64,000 bases of DNA from Pseudanabaena sp. BC1403 (lineage in GTDB: Bacteria; Cyanobacteriota; Cyanobacteriia; Pseudanabaenales; Pseudanabaenaceae). A program made the translations under genes and the position numbers. Below, in pieces: positions 44,582 through 53,344 of the stretch. The DNA is taken from the NCBI RefSeq assembly GCF_002914585.1, contig NZ_PDDM01000027.1:1-64000 (forward strand). Reading direction: 5' to 3'. Every line of letters begins with the position of its first letter. The first letter of the stretch is position 1. The notes beneath the pieces are model-generated. The model did no database searches. It was not told the origin of the DNA and was given only the letters and a program-made list of their open reading frames with translations.

Positions 44582-45673
44582 TTACTTGGACAATACTTCA
44601 AGTCTAACTGGAGCAACTCCAGAAGAAATTAAACCAATTACATTAGCTGCCGCAGTAGAAATATCGATTACTCGCCCATGAGCATAAGGGCCACGATCAT
44701 TGATGCGTACTACCACCGACTGATTGTTGTCCATATTTACGACCCGCACTAAAGTACCAAAAGGCAAACTTGGATGGGCAGCAGTTAAATCACTAGCATT
44801 AAATATTTCACCACTAGCACTGTAATTTCCATCAAAGCCGGGCCCATACCATGAAGCCATTCCAGACATTACGCCCACAATGCGACTATTTAAGGCTGAG
44901 CTAGAAGAGCTGGCAGTAAATTTAGTCTTTGGAGAATTGACAACTTCTAACACGGGACTAGCACCACCGAGCAGACGACGCAATAAATTTGCCGATTCTA
45001 AAACATCTTGGGTTTGATTTTGTAAAGATGTAGGAAAAACGGCTTGCTGATCAAACCTCAACATAGCGCGATCGCCCAATTTGATCACATAGTTGCCATT
45101 TTTCCAAGCAGGGATAATCTTGTTTGCATCGATGCCATCACGATTAAGTTGATTAATCAAAGCGGCAGCGGCGGTGGCACGTTCGATTGGATTTGATGAC
45201 GTTAGCAAATTTTCAGAGCTATCATCTGCTGATTTTGCTGGACTATCAGCTGAATTGGGAGGTTCTAAGTTAGTAGTGTTTGATGGTAACTTTACCGATT
45301 CAGAGTTCTTTTTAATTTCACCTTTAGGTTCACTTTTGTTTTTTGATGAATCTAAGGCAATATTTTCTTGGGCTGATTTTGGAGATTCTTCAGCTTCAAT
45401 ATAAGTAACTACAGGAATGCCACGGACATAGACTGTAGCGGCATTTTTACCATTTAGTTTGTGTGTATGGATACGAGCGATCGCATCATCTTTAGTTCTA
45501 ATCAAGGACTGTGATCTAGTTTCACCAACTTTAAGAGAAGTAGATGCATTAGAAGGTTTAGCTTCTAGTTGAGATCCTGATTGAGCCTGTGCGCCATGGC
45601 TAGCAAGACTTGATGCGATAGCAAGAGCTACTACTGAGGTAGAGAGAGTGTAGCTCCAGTTCCAATTAAGCAT
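44582..45673 (-). CDS. rlpA: Septal ring lytic transglycosylase RlpA family protein
   Basis: 363 residues: signal peptide (about 1-30, cleavage near HGAQAQ), a Ser/Asn/Glu-rich middle region, and a C-terminal double-psi beta-barrel (about 270-360) with the RlpA motifs GMASWYGPGFDGNYSASGEIFNA, LTAAHPSLPFGT, VRVVNMDNNQSVVVRINDRGPY and VIDISTAAANVIGL. Both the DPBB Asp and His that RlpA uses are visible. There is no C-terminal SPOR domain. A 695-bp non-coding region precedes it. Confidence 0.88.
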   Translation of the reverse strand: MLNWNWSYTLSTSVVALAIASSLASHGAQAQSGSQLEAKPSNASTSLKVGETRSQSLIRTKDDAIARIHTHKLNGKNAATVYVRGIPVVTYIEAEESPKSAQENIALDSSKNKSEPKGEIKKNSESVKLPSNTTNLEPPNSADSPAKSADDSSENLLTSSNPIERATAAAALINQLNRDGIDANKIIPAWKNGNYVIKLGDRAMLRFDQQAVFPTSLQNQTQDVLESANLLRRLLGGASPVLEVVNSPKTKFTASSSSSALNSRIVGVMSGMASWYGPGFDGNYSASGEIFNASDLTAAHPSLPFGTLVRVVNMDNNQSVVVRINDRGPYAHGRVIDISTAAANVIGLISSGVAPVRLEVLSK

Positions 45674-46368
45674 AGGTAAAACAGAAAATGAAGATAAACG
45701 ACTAAATTATTTATGGAAGCTTGGCTGGGAATGACTTGCAAATGAAATCGCCAACAACAAGTTTCTTAAACTAGGAACAAAACTTTAATAGTTCGTTCAT
45801 GTGATTCAGATTAACATGGTTATTCAAAATGATAACAACTTAGCCATATAACCCTTACTACAAGAAGATTTGAGCTCTTCTTTTCTGTTGAAAATCAAAA
45901 TTTTGCTTCTTTCTCATTAGAATTCTTTATAAAAATGGAACTTTGTACTCATTAATACAAAAAAAACTCCGTAAAAGTATGCCTTTAGAGATAGGTAGTT
46001 TTGCTCTCAAATAAGTTTTATATGCATAAGTCCTCAATATACAAGAAAATTTCAGTTTTGAAGGTCATCTATCTTTAGTTATGTTCGTATGTAAACCTTA
46101 TGAAGACATACTCTCAGAAATAAAGTGCCAGAAATAACAATAAATCAACCTTAGGATAGATACAAAAAATAAGTCTACAGAAATTATTTAGAAGGGTTTT
46201 GACAAATATGTTCGATATGGACTGATTTTAGATTTTCGCGTTTAAAAAAGTCGTAACTAAAGCAGAATCACTAAGAAGTTAAGCAAAACATTTAAGGGCA
46301 ACACATAAGAATTTCTAATCAATCGACAGAAACTTTTTCAAAAATCTTGAAAAATTCAGGCAATAAAC
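45674..46368. other. AT-rich non-coding region upstream of rlpA
   Basis: About 700 bp without a convincing gene on either strand, unusually long for this compact window and more AT-rich than its neighbours. It has short A/T runs and few HIP1 sites. It could hold the rlpA promoter with a long leader, a decayed gene, or a non-coding RNA; nothing specific can be supported. Confidence 0.5.
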
Positions 46369-46410
46369 AAAGAAAAAGGAGGCTACATAATATGTAGTCT
46401 CCTTTTCTTT
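46369..46410 (-). terminator. larE terminator
   Basis: AAAGAAAAAGGAGGCTACAT / ATGTAGTCTCCTTTTCTTT, about 19-bp stem with two mismatches, right after the larE stop. Confidence 0.75.
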
Positions 46411-46413
46411 AAT

Positions 46414-47235
46414 TTATTGCGCGATCGCATCATTTAGCTTTCCGCTCCGAAATCCTTCTAAGTCCAAGGTAATTAGACCAAATCCATATTCTCGAAAGGC
46501 TCTAGTCAGATCAGCGATCACCATAAATTCCATAAATTCGAGCAGACGATCGCTTGGCACTTCGATTTTGGCAGTATCACCCATCGATCGCACACGGATA
46601 TCACCTTTCCAGCCATGATCGCGCAGATATTGTTCTGCATTTCCGACGCGACGTAATTTCTCAATGGTAATTTCCTCGCCATAGGGAAACCGTGAACTTA
46701 AACAGGGTTGTGAAGGCTTGTCCCACCAAGGCATTTCTAGATATTGCGATAGCATACGGACTTCGATTTTGCTAATCCCCACTTCAGCAAGAGGCGATCG
46801 CACACCGCGTTCCTTTGCCGCTTGTATTCCTGGTCGATAATCTTGCAAATCATCAGCATTTAAGCCATCGACGACAAAGCTATAGCCCATTGTTTTCGCA
46901 AGTGGTTTAAGGGTGTCATGCAGTTCGCTTTTGCAGAAATAGCAACGATTAATCGGATTGGATGTGTAGTTAGGGTTATTCATCTCCTCGGTTTGGACGA
47001 TTTGATGCTTAATACCCATAAATTCGGCTTGAACTTGAGCGGAGGCAAGATCGGCGGGTAATAATGACGGTGAGTTGGCAGTAATCGCTAAGGCGCGATC
47101 GCCTAAAACATCAAAGGCAACTTTAGCGACAAGAGTACTATCGATGCCGCCCGAATAGGCTACCAAAACTTGCGATGATTCGTTGAAAATTTGACGTAAG
47201 CGATCGAGCTTGTCGGACAAAGTAGCATTTAACAT
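46414..47235 (-). CDS. larE: ATP-dependent sacrificial sulfur transferase LarE
   Basis: 273 residues from the ATG at 47235 (MLNATLSDKLDRLRQIF); the upstream extension contains repeat sequence and is not family-like. PP-loop SGGIDSTLVAKV for ATP, NRCYFCKSELHDTLKPLA, and PSQPCLSSRFPYGE, where the Cys corresponds to the sacrificial sulfur donor. LarE adds sulfur to the nickel-pincer cofactor precursor used by lactate racemase-type enzymes. No larA, larB or larC is in the window. Confidence 0.9.
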   Translation of the reverse strand: MLNATLSDKLDRLRQIFNESSQVLVAYSGGIDSTLVAKVAFDVLGDRALAITANSPSLLPADLASAQVQAEFMGIKHQIVQTEEMNNPNYTSNPINRCYFCKSELHDTLKPLAKTMGYSFVVDGLNADDLQDYRPGIQAAKERGVRSPLAEVGISKIEVRMLSQYLEMPWWDKPSQPCLSSRFPYGEEITIEKLRRVGNAEQYLRDHGWKGDIRVRSMGDTAKIEVPSDRLLEFMEFMVIADLTRAFREYGFGLITLDLEGFRSGKLNDAIAQ

Positions 47236-47313
47236 AAAAATATTTACAGCGCTTTGCGCTGAACTAAAAATTATGAGAACATACGCAAAACGTCTTGAAA
47301 CCTGCATTTTATC

Positions 47314-47341
47314 GTAGGGGCAATTCATGAATTGCCCCTAC
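47314..47341. repeat. 28-bp perfect palindrome GTAGGGGC...GCCCCTAC
   Basis: GTAGGGGCAATTCA and its exact complement with no loop. A well-known dispersed cyanobacterial palindrome type, here just upstream of larE. Related to the GGGGCAAAGCATTC repeats at 17629-17693. Confidence 0.85.
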
Positions 47342-47367
47342 ATTTCGTAATTTTAGATAAGTCACAA

Positions 47368-47406
47368 TTATGTTGAAAGTGCTGCTTTGCAGCACTTTCA
47401 ACATAA
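47368..47406. terminator. Hairpin, 18-bp stem
   Basis: TTATGTTGAAAGTGCTGC, TTT loop, exact complement; between valS and larE. Confidence 0.7.
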
Positions 47407-47443
47407 TAAATAGAGAAGGCGCTTTGCGCCTTCTCTATTTATT
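47405..47443 (-). terminator. valS terminator
   Basis: AATAAATAGAGAAGGCGC, TTT loop, exact complement; overlaps the valS stop codon. Confidence 0.8.
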
Positions 47444-50156
47444 TTTGCAACTGAGCTAGACGTGCTTTAAGAATCTCTTGCTGTTTCAAGGATTCTTCCA
47501 GTTCTGCACGGGCGGTAGCGACCACTTCAGGTGGGGCTTTTTTAACATAGCCTTCATTGTTTAAACGACCTTGGCTAGACGCGATCGCTCCTTCTAACTT
47601 CTTAAGAGTGCGCTCTAGCTTGGCAACCAATTGAGAAATATCGACAACACCGACTAACGACACAATCGCTTGGACTGTCCCAACAACACCTGCGATCGCC
47701 TCCTCAGTGGCTGATTCATCAACGGTTGCCAAAATCACCAAATCTTCCACCCTTGCCAAATCGAGAATATAGCTTTGTCCTGCTTCAAGTAAAGTACGTT
47801 CGCGATCGCTGTCGGATTGCAAAATCACTTTAACCTTAAGGCTTGGCTTAATTTCGGCTTCGGCACGGAGATTGCGAATTGTGCGGATTGTGCCAATAAT
47901 CAATTTGAACTGTTCCTCTAGTTCTTCATTAATATGGGTTGTATCAATTTCGGGATAGGGTTGAATTGCTAAAACAGCGCGATCGCTTGATGGTTCGCTT
48001 GTGCCATAGGTGAGCAATTGCCAGATTTCCTCAGTAACGTGAGGCATAAATGGATGCAATAGGCGCAAAATTCCATCAAGGACAAAGGCAAGAGTTTGCT
48101 GGACAGTGGCGCGCGAAGTTGGGTTGGCATCTTCCTGTAACCGTGATTTGACTAGCTCGATATACCAATCGCAGAAGTCACCCCAGAAAAACTCATACAG
48201 GCTCTTAGTTGCTTCGCCCATGCTATAGGCATCAAGTTGTTCCCGCACCTGTAAGACAGTCTGAGCATAACGCGACAAAATCCAGCGATCGGCAAGTTCC
48301 AGATTCTCAGTTGGCAAACCTGCGGTGCGAGTTTCCACACCATCAAGGTTCATCATTACAAATCGCGAAGCATTCCAGAGCTTATTTGCAAAATTCCGTG
48401 CGGTCTCTACGGTTGTAGATTCATCAGTTTTGCGATTGTAATCGAGACGAATATCTTGTCCTGCACCTGTTACTTCTTTAACGAGAGAATAGCGCAAAGC
48501 ATCAGTTCCATATTTATTAATCAGAACTAGCGGATCGATGCCGTTATTTTTGGATTTAGACATCTTCTGATTATTTTCATCGCGCACTAGACCATGAATA
48601 TAGACAGTATGGAAAGGCATCTTGCCCGTGAAATAACCTGCCATCATCGTCATCCGCGCCACCCAGAAGAAAATGATGTCAAAACCTGTAACAAGAACAC
48701 TAGTCGGATAGAAAGTTTGGAAATCCTGTGTTTCCTCTGGCCAGCCCAAAGTCGAGAATGGCCATAAACCTGACGAGAACCATGTATCAAGTACATCTGG
48801 ATCACGCTCTAGAATTACATCTTCACCAAACTTTGCTTTAGCTTGCTCGTAAGCCTTCGCTTCTGTATGGGCAACAAAAATTGTGCCATCGGGGGCATAC
48901 CATGCAGGAATCTGATGTCCCCACCATAATTGACGAGAAATACACCAATCTTTGAGACGAATCAGCCAATCACGATAAACTTTCCCCCAGCGATCGGGAA
49001 CGAAGTTGGGAGAATTCTGTTTGTCAAATTGTTCCAATGCAAAATCTGATAGTGGCTTAATATTCACAAACCACTGAATTGAGAGCAATGGCTCAACAGG
49101 AACTTTGCCACGTTCAGAATAGGGAACGGTGTGGGCATAGTCTTCAATCTTTTCTAACAAGCTCAGTTCATCGAGTTTTGCCACGACGTTTCTACGCGCA
49201 ACAAAACGATCTTGCCCTTGAAATTCACCACCATTCTCATTGATCGAGCCATTTTTATTGAGAATATTGATTAGTGGGAGCTGGTGACGCTTGCCCATCT
49301 CAAAGTCATTCGGATCGTGAGCAGGTGTAATTTTGACGCACCCACTGCCAAATTTGGGGTCAACATATTGGTCGGCAATAATCGGAATTTCACGATTCAT
49401 GATTGGCAACATAATTGTCTTACCAATTAAATGCTTGTAGCGATCGTCATCAGGATTGACAGCAACAGCAGTATCCCCCAACATTGTTTCGGGACGAGTG
49501 GTAGCAACTACGAGATAGCCAGAGCCATCGGTCAAAGGATAACGAAAATGCCAGAGATTACCATTTACTTCTTTACTATCAACTTCAAGATCAGACACGG
49601 CTGATTGGGATTCGGGACACCAGTTGACTAGATATTCACCACGATAAATCAAGCCCGCTTCGTAGAGTTTGACAAAGGCTTCAGTTACCGAGTTTGATAA
49701 ACCTTCATCCATTGTGAAGCGCTCGCGTGTCCAGTCGGCGGACACACCTAAGCGCCTCAATTGCGAAACAATCGTCCCGCCCGATTCGGCTTTCCATTTC
49801 CATGCGCGATCGAGAAATTTTTCACGCCCGACTTCTTGATTAGTTTTGCCTTCGGCTTTGATTTGTTTATCGAGAATAGCTTGCACAGCAATGCTGGCGT
49901 GATCTGTACCTGGTAGCCAGAGGGTATTAAACCCACGCATTCGGTGATAGCGGATTAAAATATCGATTAATACTTCTTGAAAAGCATGACCCATATGTAG
50001 GCTGCCCGTGACATTAGGCGGCGGGATCATGATGCAGTAGGGTTCTTTTTCGCTTTCGCTGGCTGCTACAAATACGCCACTTTCCTCCCAATATTTCTGC
50101 CATTTAGCTTCAGATTCGAGAGGATTATATTGTTTGGGAAGTTCGGTCGTACTCAT
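47439..50156 (-). CDS. valS: Valyl-tRNA synthetase
   Basis: 905 residues, class I synthetase. HIGH-type motif [15 protein letters not shown] near the N-terminus, [12 protein letters not shown] (KMSKS), editing domain with [27 protein letters not shown], anticodon-binding domain and a C-terminal coiled coil ([18 protein letters not shown]). Charges tRNA-Val. ATG start at 50156; monocistronic. Confidence 0.98.
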   Translation of the reverse strand: MSTTELPKQYNPLESEAKWQKYWEESGVFVAASESEKEPYCIMIPPPNVTGSLHMGHAFQEVLIDILIRYHRMRGFNTLWLPGTDHASIAVQAILDKQIKAEGKTNQEVGREKFLDRAWKWKAESGGTIVSQLRRLGVSADWTRERFTMDEGLSNSVTEAFVKLYEAGLIYRGEYLVNWCPESQSAVSDLEVDSKEVNGNLWHFRYPLTDGSGYLVVATTRPETMLGDTAVAVNPDDDRYKHLIGKTIMLPIMNREIPIIADQYVDPKFGSGCVKITPAHDPNDFEMGKRHQLPLINILNKNGSINENGGEFQGQDRFVARRNVVAKLDELSLLEKIEDYAHTVPYSERGKVPVEPLLSIQWFVNIKPLSDFALEQFDKQNSPNFVPDRWGKVYRDWLIRLKDWCISRQLWWGHQIPAWYAPDGTIFVAHTEAKAYEQAKAKFGEDVILERDPDVLDTWFSSGLWPFSTLGWPEETQDFQTFYPTSVLVTGFDIIFFWVARMTMMAGYFTGKMPFHTVYIHGLVRDENNQKMSKSKNNGIDPLVLINKYGTDALRYSLVKEVTGAGQDIRLDYNRKTDESTTVETARNFANKLWNASRFVMMNLDGVETRTAGLPTENLELADRWILSRYAQTVLQVREQLDAYSMGEATKSLYEFFWGDFCDWYIELVKSRLQEDANPTSRATVQQTLAFVLDGILRLLHPFMPHVTEEIWQLLTYGTSEPSSDRAVLAIQPYPEIDTTHINEELEEQFKLIIGTIRTIRNLRAEAEIKPSLKVKVILQSDSDRERTLLEAGQSYILDLARVEDLVILATVDESATEEAIAGVVGTVQAIVSLVGVVDISQLVAKLERTLKKLEGAIASSQGRLNNEGYVKKAPPEVVATARAELEESLKQQEILKARLAQLQK

Positions 50157-50281
50157 AGCGGGTTACTGAAAATTTAGACAAAATTAATGGGCAACTTAAT
50201 TAAAGTTTATATTCAGCTTATATCTTATAGTGTCTACCAGACCAGCAGTATGCAAATCTTGCAGTAATTATCACAAACCCC

Positions 50282-50320
50282 AAAGGTGTAAGGCTATGCT
50301 TTGCGAAGGCTTACACCTTT
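50282..50320. repeat. Hairpin in the valS/pentapeptide spacer
   Basis: AAAGGTGTAAG / CTTACACCTTT with a 17-nt centre. The 344-bp gap 50157-50500 also contains the palindrome GCTAAAATTTTAGC at 50389-50402, which may be a regulatory site. Nothing else was recognised. Confidence 0.55.
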
Positions 50321-50518
50321 AGATTTTAGTTTTGTCTTAAGCATTGAAGCGATCGCTATAACTCACATTTTGGCTTGAGTTAAAGTAAGCTAAAATTTTA
50401 GCCCATACCTGTAAATTATTAATTATCAAAAAAATTGTTAGTTGCTTGCAATCGCTATATTTTTATTACCAGCAACTCAAGATAATTAACCAATACCATT
50501 TTGTTAGGAGTAACCGCT

Positions 50519-51076
50519 TTGGAAGTCGCGCAACTGTTGGAACTATACAAACAGGGACAACGGAACTTTTCCAACATAGATCTTAATAACGCTCAATTAC
50601 GCAGTGTGATCTTGATTGGGATTGATTTGCGTGGGTCTACTTTGAACAAAGCTGATTTGAGTAGCGCTAATTTAATTGAGGCAAACTTGACTGGAGCTAA
50701 CCTGATTGAGACGAATCTTAGGGGTGCTTTGTTAAGGGGCGCAAACTTTTCTGATGCAGACTTAAGTTGGTCAAATTTAACTTGGTCAAATTCTTCTAAT
50801 AGTAAATTTATTCGAGCAAACCTTAGTGTCACTAATTTTAGTGGGGCAAATTTAATTGAAGCTGATTTTACTGGCTCAATTATGAAAGGGGCAAATCTAC
50901 GGGGTACAAATTTGCGGGGCGCAATAATGAAGAATTTGCGAACCTGCGCTGATACTGAGTTTACAGGTGTTCGGAATTTGGACGATCGCACTCGTTTATA
51001 TCTTTGTACGATCGCTAGTGGTACGCATCCATTTACCAAAAATGACAGCCGCCAAACTTTAGGTTGTCCAATTTAA
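50519..51076 (+). CDS. Pentapeptide-repeat protein
   Basis: 185 residues. I take the TTG at 50519 as start because TAGGAG lies at 50505-50510, 8 nt before it; the in-frame TTG at 50501 would place that site inside the gene. From about residue 20 to 140 it consists of A(D/N)LxX repeats (ADLSSANLIEANLTGANLIE, then LRGALLRGANFSDADLSWSN), which form a right-handed quadrilateral helix. Residues after 140 contain TCADTEFTGVRNLDDRTR and are not repetitive. Function unknown; many such proteins are in cyanobacterial periplasm or cytoplasm. No signal peptide, so cytoplasmic. Confidence 0.85.
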   Translation: MEVAQLLELYKQGQRNFSNIDLNNAQLRSVILIGIDLRGSTLNKADLSSANLIEANLTGANLIETNLRGALLRGANFSDADLSWSNLTWSNSSNSKFIRANLSVTNFSGANLIEADFTGSIMKGANLRGTNLRGAIMKNLRTCADTEFTGVRNLDDRTRLYLCTIASGTHPFTKNDSRQTLGCPI

Positions 51077-51124
51077 TTCTATAGAGATACTCCTTTCCCA
51101 CCAAAGAAATATACCTCAAAAACC

Positions 51125-51167
51125 AAGAATTAGCGTTGCGGCGCTTCGCGCCGCAACGCTAATTCTT
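51125..51167. terminator. Bidirectional terminator, 20-bp perfect stem
   Basis: AAGAATTAGCGTTGCGGCGC, TTC loop, exact complement, between convergent genes. A small GGCGC-AAA-GCGCC hairpin follows at 51187-51199. Confidence 0.7.
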
Positions 51168-51230
51168 CACTGGGAAGGGAGTAGTTGGCGCAAAGCGCCG
51201 CCTATCTCTACCTCTTTTTTGATGTGGTGG

Positions 51231-51815
51231 TTAGGGCTGCTCGGTAAGTTGGAGTAAATAAGGAAAAGAGGTGTTTTCTTCGTAGGAGCCAACCCATATT
51301 TCGTAAGTTCCTTCTAGCCAGTCGCCGCCAATCTCTGGGTTGCGATCGCTAACATCGTCACTACACCAACTTCCCCCTGGCCCTCGCACTAGCAAAATTG
51401 TGTCGCCAGAACTTTTGACCTGCATGTTGAGATATTTAAATGGTTTTGTAAGAGTAATTTTGTGATCGGGTTCTGCATCCACAAACCCAATACAGTCTCC
51501 AGTCTCGGTAACTTTGCGTCCTGATTTTTTTTGAGTCTCGACTCCGCCGCCACTAATGCCCCGCAGTTCGATTGCTTTCGGAGTAAATCTTGGAGCGATC
51601 GCAATATCCTCAAACATTTTCACAAAACTAGCCTTTTTGCCCGAAGTGTTTTCTGGCTTCTCAGGTCGCGAAATCTCGACTGAAGTTGTTGCGTTTGGCG
51701 TTGTGCTTGGCGTTGTGTTTAGCTTAGTCTGCGATCGCACAGATGCTGTCACAGCTAACATCGCGGTTGTCATAGCTGCAAGGGTAATTAGCGATCGCGC
51801 TGCAAATTTTCTCAT
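51231..51815 (-). CDS. Secreted protein with pre-peptidase-like C-terminal domain
   Basis: 194 residues. Signal peptide about 1-29 (AAMTTAMLAVTASVRSQ), a Thr/Pro/Ser-rich linker, and a C-terminal beta domain with LRGISGGGVETQ, GDCIGFVDAEPDHKITL, GDTILLVRGPGGSWCSDD and GTYEIWVGSYEENT, resembling PPC-type domains of cyanobacterial exported proteins (two Cys may form a disulfide). No function known. Its first 50 bp and leader are duplicated at 52291-52376. Confidence 0.75.
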   Translation of the reverse strand: MRKFAARSLITLAAMTTAMLAVTASVRSQTKLNTTPSTTPNATTSVEISRPEKPENTSGKKASFVKMFEDIAIAPRFTPKAIELRGISGGGVETQKKSGRKVTETGDCIGFVDAEPDHKITLTKPFKYLNMQVKSSGDTILLVRGPGGSWCSDDVSDRNPEIGGDWLEGTYEIWVGSYEENTSFPYLLQLTEQP

Positions 51816-51928
51816 GACACAAATATATTGGCTCTAAGAGGTGGATTTTAGCATTAGCCACAACGGAAAACCAGATTCTTTTATAATCGAGCGAGAAGTT
51901 GTGATGAGAATTTGCAAGGTGTTTAGCA

Positions 51929-52168
51929 ATGACAGTAATCACTAAGGAGTACCTTAAGCAAGAGTTAGACCAACTCAATGAGAAACAACTAAAGCAAGTT
52001 GCAGATTTTATTGCTTTTATCAAGTTTCAAACGAGATTTAGTCAAGAGACAGTTGATATTAGTCAGTTTGCTAATCTCTATCAAGAATTTGCTCAGGAAG
52101 ATCGAGAACTGGCTGAAGCAGGAATTTCTGAGTATGCTGAACTCTTGAACAGTGAGGGCAAGTATTAA
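51929..52168 (+). CDS. Small DUF2281-like putative antitoxin (orphan)
   Basis: 79 residues with the helical pattern of cyanobacterial DUF2281-type antitoxins: TKEYLKQELDQLNEKQLKQVADFIAFIKFQ, then a C-terminal toxin-binding-like stretch (FAQEDRELAEAGISEYAELL). Usually a PIN or MazF-type toxin gene follows; here the next 300 bp contain a duplicated gene fragment and a MITE instead, so the toxin has been lost or was never present. Assignment is from motif style only. Confidence 0.6.
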   Translation: MTVITKEYLKQELDQLNEKQLKQVADFIAFIKFQTRFSQETVDISQFANLYQEFAQEDRELAEAGISEYAELLNSEGKY

Positions 52169-52290
52169 AAGATTGGGATAGTTGGAATCAGGGGCAATCG
52201 CTAATCCAGAAAATATCAGTTTGTTTATGCTTGAGTATAAAGTGTGAATCTAGGCAGATTAGGCGATATCTTTCGTGCTATATCGCTGTA

Positions 52291-52376
52291 GTCATAGCTG
52301 CAAAGGTAATCAGAGATCGCGCTGCAAATTTCTCATGACACAAATATATTGGCTCTAAGACGTAGATTTTAGCATT
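52291..52376 (-). pseudogene. Duplicated 5' end of the 51231-51815 gene
   Basis: Aligns with 51769-51855 with five substitutions and one 1-bp deletion over 87 bp, covering the leader and the first codons. The deletion lies in the coding part and causes a stop after eight codons (MRNLQRDL). The rest of the gene is absent, so this is a decayed tandem duplicate or a promoter-only copy. The wider gap 52169-52508 holds nothing else recognisable. Confidence 0.85.
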
Positions 52377-52508
52377 CTGCACTAAAGTCAGGGTGTGTTT
52401 TCCATAAATTAAGTCATCATAAGTTTTTTCGTTAACAACAAGATTCAATAGACCTAAAAGTCTCTGCCAGCAAAGGTTTGATGGGATACAAATTCGTGGT
52501 AGTAATAA

Positions 52509-52607
52509 GGGCATCTCTATTAATTACCTTCTGAGCGAAAAAACAAGGCTGAAAGTACTGATCTCTCGTTGCTTATTTCCCCTAAATTAGAATTAATAGA
52601 GATGTCC
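52509..52607. mobile_element. MITE-like element with 17-bp terminal repeats and 4-bp target duplication
   Basis: 99 bp with ends GGGCATCTCTATTAATT and AATTAATAGAGATGTCC (16 of 17 bp inverted), flanked on both sides by ATAA (52505-52508 and 52608-52611). It has no coding capacity, so it would be moved by a transposase in trans. The parent insertion sequence is not in the window. Confidence 0.8.
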
Positions 52608-52633
52608 ATAACTTGATTGTGTGGTAGTATTAT

Positions 52634-52660
52634 TTTTAAGTTAAAACTTTTAACTTAAAA
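52634..52660. repeat. 13-bp inverted repeat
   Basis: TTTTAAGTTAAAA-C-TTTTAACTTAAAA, perfect. It lies just beyond the terminator of the small membrane-peptide gene and could be a second terminator or an operator. Confidence 0.7.
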
Positions 52661-52662
52661 CC

Positions 52663-52698
52663 AAAAAAGCAAGCGGATGTTTTTTACACCCAACTTGC
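52663..52698 (-). terminator. Intrinsic terminator of the small membrane-peptide gene
   Basis: On the minus strand GCAAG-TT-GGGTG, loop TAAAAAA, CATCC-G-CTTGC, then TTTTTT. It is 11 nt after the stop of the 39-codon gene and has a T-run only in that direction. Confidence 0.8.
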
Positions 52699-52708
52699 CT
52701 TACTGTAG

Positions 52709-52828
52709 CTACAGTGCAAATGTACCTACTACTAGAAGCACTAAAATAAACGCATCGTTTGCATTCATTTTTCCACGCAGAACTGCCAAGACAATGGCAA
52801 GTACTGTTGTTGAACAAAGAATTTTCAT
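52709..52828 (-). CDS. 39-residue membrane peptide (novel small gene)
   Basis: Open frame ATG (52828) to TAG (52709) encoding 39 residues with two hydrophobic stretches (ILCSTTVLAIVLAVL and AFILVLLVVGTFAL) joined by a short polar turn (RGKMNAND), i.e. a helical hairpin or a single long membrane segment. GAGGGGAAG lies 8 nt before the ATG, and an intrinsic terminator follows the stop, so it has the signals of a real gene. No family recognised; it looks like a type I toxin or a small photosynthetic/envelope subunit. A 13-bp stem (52900-52933) lies in the 5' region. Confidence 0.6.
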   Translation of the reverse strand: MKILCSTTVLAIVLAVLRGKMNANDAFILVLLVVGTFAL

Positions 52829-52899
52829 AAATTCTTCCCCTCACTACTTGTGTTACTAGTCAAAATTAAGACTAGCTATCTACAACAAATCAACGACCA

Positions 52900-52933
52900 G
52901 CATAGTAATCGCTTTCCAGAGCGACTACTATGC
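52900..52933. repeat. Hairpin upstream of the small peptide gene
   Basis: GCATAGTA-A-TCGCT / AGCGA-C-TACTATGC, 13 bp paired with one mismatch and a 6-nt loop. No T-run on either side; it may be a leader structure. Confidence 0.6.
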
Positions 52934-53035
52934 TTAATCTGTTTAGATTCAAAAACTCTAGCACGCATACACAGATAAAGGCAAATCAATAGGTGGTATT
53001 AAGCTTAGTGTGACTATACCTATCAATAATGGACG

Positions 53036-53161
53036 ATGTCTAAACTCTACTATCGTGGCATGGCAAAGCAGAACGGTAAACAGAAAATAGGTCGGAGTGT
53101 TGGGCTACTGGGGGGTAGACATAGTATTAATATAAATATTGAGCAAATGCCCGTAGGCTAG
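53036..53161 (+). CDS. Possible 41-residue protein, DUF4278-like start
   Basis: Opens MSKLYYRGMAKQ, resembling the start of DUF4278 proteins (short cyanobacterial proteins beginning with a lysine-leucine-tyrosine-arginine-glycine motif), then ends after 41 residues. The ribosome-binding site (GGACG) is poor. It may be a truncated gene or chance. Confidence 0.3.
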   Translation: MSKLYYRGMAKQNGKQKIGRSVGLLGGRHSININIEQMPVG

Positions 53162-53165
53162 CTCG

Positions 53166-53336
53166 ATGAACAAGAGTATTTGTTATATAGAGTCAGAACG
53201 CGAAATTCGAGAGGAGCTTGTGACCTTTGCGATCAGAGAGCACCAAGGAATACCTGCTTCTCTCTCCATTGAAGGCTTACCAGATTTTCGTAAACCTGCC
53301 AAATTTGACGGAACAGGTAAAGATCTACTTTGGTAA
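53166..53336 (+). CDS. Hypothetical 56-residue protein
   Basis: ATG at 53166, five bases after the previous frame, to TAA at 53336. The sequence MNKSICYIESEREIREELV...LPDFRKPAKFDGTGKDLLW has balanced codon use and looks protein-like, unlike the overlapping alternative frame. No family recognised; convergent with the Uma2 gene. Confidence 0.4.
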   Translation: MNKSICYIESEREIREELVTFAIREHQGIPASLSIEGLPDFRKPAKFDGTGKDLLW

Positions 53337-53344
53337 GTGGTCTG

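Noticed and set aside
50593..51039. Long open frame antisense to the pentapeptide-repeat gene
   Set aside because: It is a by-product of the repetitive codons on the other strand; it has no ribosome-binding site and its sequence mirrors the repeats.
52278..52514. Minus-strand 78-codon frame
   Set aside because: It runs through the duplicated leader and into the MITE end; it is a chance frame, better described as a pseudogene fragment plus repeat.
52677..52859. Forward 60-codon frame over the small peptide gene
   Set aside because: The opposite strand has the ribosome-binding site, hydrophobic pattern and terminator; this frame crosses the terminator stem.
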